From: Carettochelys insculpta
Lineage: Eukaryota; Chordata; Testudines; Carettochelyidae
Assembly (NCBI RefSeq): GCF_033958435.1
Contig: NC_134138.1
Span: forward strand, 4,910,001-4,974,000
Reading direction: 5' to 3'
Length of the DNA: 64,000 nucleotides
Each line of letters opens with the position of its first letter. Within the stretch, counting starts at the first letter, position 1. Both the position numbers and the translations under genes were made by a program. Below are positions 56,417 to 64,000 of this stretch, piece after piece. The notes beneath the pieces are model-generated. The model was not told where the DNA came from, did no database searches, and saw nothing but the letters and a program-made list of their open reading frames with translations.

Positions 56417-56518
56417 CTCGACTGACCGCTGGCCATGGAGAGGATCAAGGAGGATCAGCCAATCACCATCAAGGACGACAAGGGCAACCTGAACCGCTGC
56501 ATTGCTGACATCGTCTCT
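56417..56518 (+). other. VPS28: VPS28 exon 7 with nonsense codon
   Basis: The splice sites are canonical (CTGCAG before, GTACGT after). The third codon is TGA (56423-56425), between LD and PLAMERIKED, where Cys is expected. The other 33 codons match the family. Confidence 0.92.
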
Positions 56519-56799
56519 GTACGTTCCCGGGGCAAGGGGCTGTGCGCACTGTAATCCTGGCATCCTGTGCTTCTGGGACTTTGGCAGCTGGCCTGGCCTG
56601 TGCAGCTGCATGGCTGGTCCCCAGGGGGCTGTCAAGGGCCCGCTGTCCTGGCTTGCCCCCACCCTCCCAAGAGGGCCGGAGTGAGGTGCCCTGCTGCTAG
56701 CTTCCAGGCCATTGCTGAGGCACCTCTTTTCTCTTCCAGCTTTTCATCACAGTGATGGACAAGCTGCGCCTGGAGATCCGAGCCATGGATGAGGTGAGA

Positions 56800-57525
56800 A
56801 TCATTTACAGAGGGACAGAGGATAAGACAGGGAGTATCTTACAGCCTTGGTATAAATCCAGGGTACACCCCCAGCTTGAATACTGCGTGCAGATGTGGTC
56901 GCCTCATCTCAAAAAAAAAAAAAAAAAAACACCCTTGGCTGTAGAAAAGTTTCAGAAAAGGGTAACAAAAACAATGGATTTGGACCGGGTCCATCTGAAG
57001 AGAGATTAAAAAGTCTGTGACTTTTCAGTTTAGAAAACAATAGATGAAGGGTGCGGGGACGACTAAGAGGTGGACAAAATCATGACTGGTGTGGAGGAAA
57101 AATAAGGAAAAGGTATTTACTTGTTGCCACCACACGAGATCTAGGGGTTACCCAGTGAAATTAGCAACATGGTTAAGAACAAACAGGATGTATTTCTCAT
57201 GCAGTGCACCGTTCACTTCTGGAGCTCCTGGCCAGAGGATGGCGTGAAGACCAGGACTTTATCAATAGAGTTCCAAAAAGAGCTAGATCCATTCAGGGAG
57301 GTGAGGTCCATCGGTGGCTGTTAGCCAGGATGGGCAGGAATGATGGCGCTAGCCTCCGTTTGTCAGAAGTTGGAACTAGATGACAGGAGATGGACCACTC
57401 AATGCTCAGCTGTTCTGTTCGCTTCCCTTGGGGCATGTGGCATTGGCCACTGTCCGAAGACAGGGCACTGGGCAAGATGGATTTTGGTCTGACCCGGTGT
57501 GGCTGGTCTTCGGAGAGAGAGGGGG
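56800..57525 (+). repeat. CR1 LINE fragment in VPS28 intron 8
   Basis: It starts within about 20 bp of the exon 8 donor (TACAGCCTTGGTATAAATCC) and includes an A-run (56911-56929). It continues through GAAAAGTTTCAGAAAAGGG and GAACTAGATGACAGGAG to the 3' end near 57520. The frame is broken. Confidence 0.85.
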
Positions 57526-58528
57526 ACAAGCTAGGGGTGCATGGAGGCTTCACTGCTGGCAGCAGCGCCTGAAGGGGGGTGGGGCTTTCCCAGCCGGGCC
57601 CCAGGCAGGAAAAGCAGAAGCTCCATGCTTTTGTGCATCCAGATCCAGCCAGACCTGCGGGAACTGATGGAGACGATGAACCGCATGAGCCACCTACCTC
57701 CTGACTTCGAGGGGAGACAGAAAGTGAACCAGTGGTGAGTAGGGTGCTCTGAGGCCCCTGCCCTCTGCAGGAGCAAGCCCGGGTCCTGACCCAGCTCTCC
57801 AGGACAGGGCCTGGACCTGCCTTGCCCCATGGCGCTCCTGCCAGTCTGAGGGCATGGGGGAGCGCAGAGTGCCTTCGGGCCCAGCTCCATCAGTCTGCTC
57901 CCTCTGCAGTGGGAGGTGCTTGTCCCCAGCCCTGCTCGCCATGTCTGATCAGGGGACTGGTTGCGGGGTGGGACCGTGGCCAGAGGAGCTACCAGCTTCC
58001 TCCTAGGCCAGCACTCAGGGCGACAAGTCATGGCTCCTGCCAGGTCCCTCCAGTACTAGTGCAGGCGCAAAGTGCAGCCCAGCAAAGGGCCGCCTTCCTG
58101 CTCTGGGGGCCAGGACTGTGCCTTGACTCTCCCCGGCAGGCTGCAGACGCTGAGCGGCATGTCTGCCTCTGACGAGCTGGACGATTCCCAAGTGCGCCAG
58201 ATGCTGTTTGATTTGGAATCCGCCTACAATGCCTTCAACCGGTTCCTGCACTCCTGAGGCTGGGCCCTGCGCCCTGCCTGGTCCTGAGGAGCGCCCTCCC
58301 ACTGTAGCAGTCCAGCAGGCTCCAGGCCCTTTCCCCTAGGCTGCTGTTGGGGGCAGGAGGCTGGGAGTGGTGCACTGCAGCCATTCCCGCAGCAGGGTTA
58401 GGGCTGAGTCAAGTTGAACTGTGCTGCTGCAGGGTACGTTCACACTGGGCCAGCTCCAGCCAGCCTGTCTCCTCTCCTCCCTCCCCGTGAGTCCTGCAAG
58501 CAGGGCGGGAGACTTGTACACCTGCGGT

Positions 58529-58534
58529 AATAAA
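58529..58534 (+). terminator. VPS28: VPS28 polyadenylation signal
   Basis: AATAAA lies about 270 bp after the VPS28 stop codon, followed by a GT-rich region. Confidence 0.85.
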
Positions 58535-58877
58535 CCCCCATGCTGGCTAGCCTGCGGTGCTGTGGCTCTTGCTGGGTGGGAGAAGCAGGCACAGCCACTG
58601 CACCTGTACTCGGCCTGTACCAGCCCATCAGCTCAGATTTTCTGGGTGCCACAGCAGCTGGCTAAGGCAGGGTGCTCCACCCTTGCTGACAACAGGTCAT
58701 GCCCCAGGCTGCAGGGGAGCCTGGGAAATGAGGGTGAGGGGTGTCAAACAGCTGTCCAGAGGGGGAGAAGGCTGGCAGGGTACAGAGCTCTGGCCCAAGC
58801 AGCAGAGGGCCAGGTCTCTGCGTCACTGCCTGCAGGGTGGCACAACGCCGGCCTGGAGCAGAGGAGACATACAGCAC

Positions 58878-58883
58878 TTTATT
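58878..58883 (-). terminator. TONSL: TONSL polyadenylation signal
   Basis: TTTATT on the plus strand is AATAAA on the minus strand, about 860 bp beyond the TONSL stop. The two genes' transcripts converge with only about 0.3 kb between signals. Confidence 0.75.
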
Positions 58884-59743
58884 GATTGGTTTCCCATGCC
58901 CCTGCACCAGGCAGAAGCCCACCCTGTGCAGCCAAGAAAACACCAGCCAGCTAATAAGTCTGTCTGAACTAGTCCAGTGGCCACTGGCAGGGCAGAGCTA
59001 GAACCTGTACAGCTCGGGAATGGGGGACAAATAAAATATCACCCTCCACCTGTGTGGGGAGACGTGCAGTAGGGAAGGGCTCTTCTGCAGGTGGCCGCCT
59101 TCAGTCTCTGGCAGCTTATTTCCCCACGCTGGCTTCAGAGCCTGCTCCAAGGCCAGTGCTGCCCCAGGAGCCAACCCCCCAGCCCTGCCAGCAGCCCCAG
59201 GGTTCTGCTGCGCAGGTGTGACTGCAGCTGGTGAGACACCACAGGCTGGAAGCAAGCTCTCCGGGGACACTCTGGGACTTGCCACCCCTCTCTGTTAGCA
59301 GCACAGGCCCGGTAGCTCACTGCCTCCTGGGGACACAGCCGAGGCCTTGGTTCCAAAGCCCAGGGACCCCCATGGGGCAGAGTCCTGCAGCGTTCTGGTG
59401 CTCGGAGCCCGAGGCAGACAGGCCCAGTTCCACAACAGCAGCCGGGGCCCTGCCTCCTTTGGTTACGACGGGACCAGCAGCTCCCTTCTCAGCTTGCACT
59501 GGTGCCAGGTGGGGGGAAGCTGCAGGGCTCTGGGCCCCCAGAAAGAACAGGTTGTGCAGCAGCAGCAGCCAGGTCCTGCCCCTCCCCATGGGCGAGGCCT
59601 GAGTTCTGAGTGCAGAAAAGTTGCTGGCACAGGCCGGGCACCGTGCCTGGTTCCTCACGTCTGCCCAAGTTCCCTCTGCGAGCAGCCACAGCCCCAAGCA
59701 GGATGGGCCTCTTGTGTGCTCCAGCTGCGAGCGGTCGGGCACT

Positions 59744-62700
59744 TCAGATGCTCTTACAGAAGAGCTTGTGGTGCTGCGTGACTGCGCTCAGAGAGGTGCC
59801 CGGGGGGCCAAGCCAGGACTCACCCACGCCCCGCTGGTTGCTGCCGCTCAGCTGCCGGCTGCAGAGCCGCAGCTCACGCACGTTGGCAGAGACCCGGGCC
59901 CACGTGGTGCTGTCCAATGGGCCTCGCACCCTGCAGCCTGCGGGAAGGAAACAGGCCGTTGTAGCCACTGTGGCTCACTGAGAATCCTGGACCCGGCCCA
60001 AGAGGGGACAGGCTGGGTGACCCCCCTTGTGCCCTTTCTATCAGCTGCAGCCCCTCACTACTCCAGTCCTGCCTCCTCTGCTCTGCTCTGCTCTGCACAC
60101 CACTACGGAGAGAGAAGCAACTCGGCAGCGCCAGCCAGGCCGGGGGCTCTGCTGGATCAGGAGCAAAACTCCAGGGCTCACAGCCTGCCCCTGCCCCCTC
60201 AGGATCACCTCTCAGTCCCTCCAGCGAGGGCAGGGTGATGCTCCCCCGGCCCTGCCAGGTGCAGGGAAGCAGGACCCCTCCGCAACCCAGGGATCTTGGA
60301 GCCCTTCACCCCCTCACCTGCCAGGCTGAGGTATTGCAGCCCCTGGCGCCTCTCCCCCAGCGCTGACAGCAGCATCTGCAAGCCCCCGCTGGTAACCTCT
60401 GGGTTTGCAGACAAATCCAGGGAGATCAAAGTGGGACAAACCAGGAGGCACCTGGGACCAAGAGAGTCAAACAGCCCCATGCCTCTCGGCTCACCCACAA
60501 TGCACTGCTGCCCCATGGCCCACCCACTCCCTGGGGGCTAGGTGTTAGATGTGCGGTGTGCTGGCACTGCAGCCTTGGAGCGAGACCCCCAGGGAGCACA
60601 AGGTGCGACGGGGAAGGGAGGCAGCTGGACAGGTGTACTGCCTGTGAAGTGCAGTAGCAGAACCAGCAGCTCCACCCGACCACCAATCCACGTACGCCCG
60701 GTTCTGTAGGCAGGTCCTGCCGCTCACCAGGCCTCCCACCCAAGGGCTTGTGGCTCAGACTCCCTTCCCACTCCGCCTCTTTTTACGGGAGGGGGTTCAC
60801 CTGGTGGCCCAGAAAAGCACAATGCAGGGACAGAAGGTGGCCAGTGGGCTAAAGGCGAACATGGCCACCTTACCTCTCACTCAGGCTCTCTTCCTACTAT
60901 GTCCCCATGGGCTGGCTGCTGGGCCCAGCCACCCCACGGCTCCTACCCAGCAGGAGATCACTCCGCATAGGACCCAGCTGGGTGAAGGTTGGTGTCACAC
61001 ACCCACCCCATTACCTTCTGCCCCACAGCAAAGCCCCTGGCCCAGGGACCCCAGCGCTGCCCCTTTACCTGGCCAGCTCTGCGACAGCCTCATCATTCAG
61101 GTGGTTCCCAGAGAGAGCCAGGTGGGTGAGCGCACATCCCTGCTGGAATGGAACGGGGGGGGCTGAGCCCAAAGCCACACACCACAGCTGAGCCAGTCAG
61201 GGCGAAGCCAGCTGCGTGAGAGGCCCACAGCCCCAGGACAAAAGGGGTTCCCCTGCCACATGCAGAGCTCCTGCAACTCCTGGAGCCAGAGAAGGGTTAC
61301 TGCAGGACCCCCTTGCACCCGTACCTGTGTCAGGCACCTGACCACCGGATCCACGAGAGGCTCGCCTAGGCGGGCCGCCACCGAGCCAATCTCCAGCTGG
61401 CTGAGGGTGGCGTAGGGCAGACTCCTGAGCAGCAGCTGCAGGCCGCTGGAGCCCAGGGCATTGTGGGACAAAGCGAGGGTCTTCAGGTGCACAGCTCCTG
61501 GGCCAGGGGCATGCGGGAGAGACAGTGTGTTAAGAGTGAGCCAGCTGCCGTCTGGCCCGGGCAGATAAAGGAGGCTGGGAGCTTGGCGGAGGGCCTGTCC
61601 ATAGCTGCCTAACTGGAAACTCAGGCACCCAACAGGCCTGCACTGGGAAAGAACGGCAGAGCAGGCTGCTGTGGGGCAGACCTGGCAGGGAACCCAGGGC
61701 GTGGTGGCTGTGGGGCAAGACTGAGGCAAGCCCAGGCCTGGGTAGCTGCGAGCTGTGGGGCAGAAGCTGGCAGAGAGCGGACAGGACAGCGGTCCGCATT
61801 CTTTCCATGAGTGGAACCATCCTCACCCCCAAGCTGTAGGCCCCGTCCCAGTGAATGGGGCCCTCCTGGCAGTGCCTCTGTGTCACAGGGGGGCCTAGCC
61901 TGTAGACCGTGGCGCTGGGGGAGGGGAGCCACAAGGGAGGGCACCACCTGTACCATGAGGCCACGCCTGCTGTGCCCCCACTCGGGGCTGGGGGAGTGCA
62001 GGGGCACTTACCTTTCAGGCTCTTGGCCAGCAGGAGGCGCTGGTGCTGCCCAAAAGCCTCAGAGAAGCCACAGGCCTGCAGCCAGAGCGTGGTCAGGACC
62101 GGGCAGGCTCGAACCAGGCAGGCCAGGGCCTCGCAGCTCTTGTCCCCTAGGGGGTTCAGGCTGAGGTCCAGCTCTTCCAGGCTCTGGAACAACAGGGGCG
62201 GAGGAGTCACCCCAACCTGCTGGGCTCTGCCCTGTGCCACCAGACAGCCGGGGCTGGACCCCCGCTGGGAGGACCACAGCGGCAGCCTCAGCCCCAGAGA
62301 AGGGACGGAGCAGCAGAGCCCCCCCCATGCTACAGGGACCCTCACAACCAGCCCCTCCCCAGAAGGACCTAGGAGCAGGCACCTTGGCACCAGCACGGCC
62401 ACAGCTTACTCCTCCCTGATCCGGGGAGCCCCTGGTGTCCATCAGGGCAGCCCTGGCAGGAGCTCATCAGGGCCCTTTACACCAGCAGTGCCAGAGCCGT
62501 AGCCCAGAGCGCCAGGATGGGCAGCTTGGGGGTCCCCGAACCTGCTTGTGTCTCCGGGGTTCAGGCGGGAGGCCGGGGCCCCTCCCACCTGCCGTTGAGG
62601 GGAAGGGAGGTGCTGGACACACCCACAAGCCAACCTGGAAGACCGCTTGGGAGGGCAGCCCTGCTGCCAGCGCGCGGAGCCCCTCAGCACCGAGCTGGTT

Positions 62701-64000
62701 GGCCGACAGGTCGAGGAGGGCCAGGCTGGGCATGGTGCCCAGCGTAGCCAGCAGCTCGGCAGCCAGGCCATCGTCCAGCCCCGTCCCAGCCAGCCGCAGC
62801 TGGCGGATGGAGCTGTGCAGCTTGAGGGCACGCAGGAGTGGGGTGAGGTGGGGTTGGTGCAAGGAGAGGCCACAGGTGCTGAACGAGGGGCCCGACTCCT
62901 CCAGCTCCATCATCTTCAGCAGAAGCCGGTGCTCGCCTGCAACAGGAGTCCATGAGGGAAGACCAGTTGCTGTGGGGCACCCAGACTGACGAGCTCCCAG
63001 CCAGCTGCTGCCTGGCCGGGGCTAGAGCCAAGCAGCCAGGGAGAGGGTGGGGGGCAGCCGCGACCGAGGACACCCTCCCCCCGCCCAGCACCACGTGGGG
63101 GGCAGCCGCGACCGAGGGCTCCTGACATTGCGCACCGTTCAGCGGATGCTGGACAGGTCTTCCCCTGGCATGTAGCACGGCCCTGGGGGTACCAATCTGT
63201 CCACCCGAAGCCACATTCCACCTCTGTCCCCTTCCGTAGCTGGGCCAGTGACCCGGAGACTGAGGGACTTGCCCGAGGTCACACACGCAGACGGTGGCAC
63301 AGCTGTGCCCAAGCCCCCTGGACCAGCCTTCCCACTGGAGCCCCTCCTGCCTGTCCCCCCCACGGGCCGGCTGGCACTCTCCCCAGCCGGCTGACCGCCC
63401 TGAGGCGCTACAAAACCCAGCGAGACCCTGTACATCCAACGGTTCCCACACGCAGGCAGGCAGCAGGGTCCGTGGCATCCCCTTACCCACGGCCAGGCTG
63501 CAACAGGCCTTGCGATACCGGTCGGTGAGCGGGGGCAGGTCCCAGGACTGCACCTCTGCCAACACCTGCAAGGCAGACGAGAGCCCTATGGGTAGGAAGG
63601 AAGGCCGGCTGGCTGGGCAGCACTGGCAGGCTCAAACACAAGGGGAAGGGCATCGCCAGTGAGGGGTGAAGCCAGACCTCCGAGCTCCCAGTCATCTGGG
63701 CCCTGCCGGTTGGTGCAGAGTCCACAGTGATGGGCCCCACCACGACCCTTCAGCGGCCTACAGGGGGACCTGGTGGGCTCAGCCCTGGAAGCGCCAATCC
63801 TGGCTCGGGTGCCCCTCACCTCCTCGTTGCTTTGCAGGACGTCCACGATGAGATCCTGGGGAGCCAGCAGTGCCCCTTCCTTCTTGAGGGTGAGCTGGGG
63901 CAGCAGGCCACAGGCCTGGTAGTGGCGCTGCGCCGCCTGCTCTGCCAGCCACGCCACCGGGCATCTCTCGAGGCCACTGCAAGGGAAGGGAAGGGAAGGG
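59744..64000 (-). CDS. TONSL: TONSL, last eight exons (5' part outside window)
   Basis: TONSL works with MMS22L at stalled replication forks and in homologous recombination. Only the C-terminal leucine-rich-repeat part is here. Exons in transcript order are 63820-63976, 63487-63565, 62635-62936, 62012-62183, 61325-61497, 61069-61142, 60318-60451 and 59744-59937. Stop TGA is at 59744-59746. Junction phases agree and every inspected site is GT-AG. Recognisable text includes [70 protein letters not shown] and [11 protein letters not shown]. The visible part is about 428 codons with no stop or frameshift, so unlike VPS28 it looks functional. Identity rests on my recollection of the vertebrate protein and on the VPS28 neighbour. 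Confidence 0.92.
63035..63125. repeat. Short duplication in TONSL intron
   Basis: GGGGGCAGCCGCGACCGAGG occurs twice, at about 63050 and 63098, separated by a C-rich spacer. It lies within the intron between 62936 and 63487. Confidence 0.8.

Larger units (their letters stand above)
50880..58550 (+). pseudogene. VPS28: VPS28 locus, ESCRT-I subunit, with two stops and a lost splice donor
   Basis: VPS28 is the ESCRT-I subunit that links TSG101 to ESCRT-II during endosomal sorting. The non-coding exon 1 ends at 50929. Coding exons are 51819-51855 (exon starts 51784), 52970-52998, 53333-53370, 53764-53853, 54256-54361, 56417-56518, 56740-56793, 57643-57734 and 58140-58257. They total 666 nt, or 221 codons plus stop, the same as the human protein. 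Conserved pieces include MFHGIPAAPGPG, NKPELYEEVKLYKNARERE, DEFCRKFR and QMLFDLESAYNAFNRF. Codon 83 (normally Gln) is TAG (54308-54310) and codon 103 (normally Cys) is TGA (56423-56425). The donor after exon 6 is ATGAGT (54362), where GTGAGT is expected. All other splice sites are canonical. Either this is a recently inactivated, intron-bearing copy or the assembled bases are wrong. Confidence 0.9.

Noticed and set aside
1..64000. Horizontal transfer or a bacterial-type defence system
   Set aside because: All recognisable genes and repeats are vertebrate or vertebrate transposons. No operon, phage or defence domains were seen.

Overview
The window is vertebrate nuclear DNA, most likely from a cryptodiran turtle. 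The basis is the mix of repeats: CR1 LINE tails, tRNA-headed SINEs with a CR1-like 3' tail, Penelope-like elements, a complete PIF/Harbinger transposon with its non-autonomous relatives, and ERV solo LTRs. Host genes have vertebrate intron-exon structure. Nothing looks bacterial, and I found no CRISPR array, operon or defence locus.

Layout. (1) About 0.7-8.4 kb: a nearly full-length Tx1/L1-group LINE with two overlapping ORFs; ORF2 carries one nonsense codon. (2) About 9-42 kb: a quasi-palindromic block of duplicated DNA. Arm A (9.04-22.47 kb, +) matches arm C (35.74-42.10 kb, -). Arm B (28.2-31.34 kb, +) matches arm D (31.35-34.65 kb, -). Insertions that differ between arms expose empty sites, so ends and target-site duplications (TSDs) can be read directly. 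Examples are a 4.7-kb Harbinger transposon (10209-14926), a LINE split by a 1.9-kb LTR element (15456-19040), a 436-bp palindromic MITE (37600-38035) and a 477-bp solo LTR (33849-34325). An older Penelope-like element already holding a LINE fragment occurs in both A and C, so it predates their duplication. (3) 42-50 kb: deletion-derivative Harbinger copies, a solo LTR, four SINEs in a row, Penelope tails and unrecognised DNA. (4) 50.5-64 kb: host genes. VPS28 (+) has 10 recognisable exons and a 221-codon reading frame but two in-frame stops and a lost splice donor. The last eight exons of TONSL (-) lie tail to tail with it, about 0.3 kb away.

Functionally, VPS28 encodes an ESCRT-I subunit and TONSL a homologous-recombination/replication-fork factor. 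They are neighbours but not one pathway. The Harbinger transposase and its Myb/SANT partner form a two-gene transposition system. Its terminal sequence is shared by the deletion derivatives and the palindromic MITE, which suggests mobilisation in trans. The most unusual observations are the damaged VPS28 locus, the nested palindromic duplication with its readable insertion history, and Penelope tails containing hammerhead-ribozyme-like cores. All family names come from recognising sequence by eye; no database search was run.
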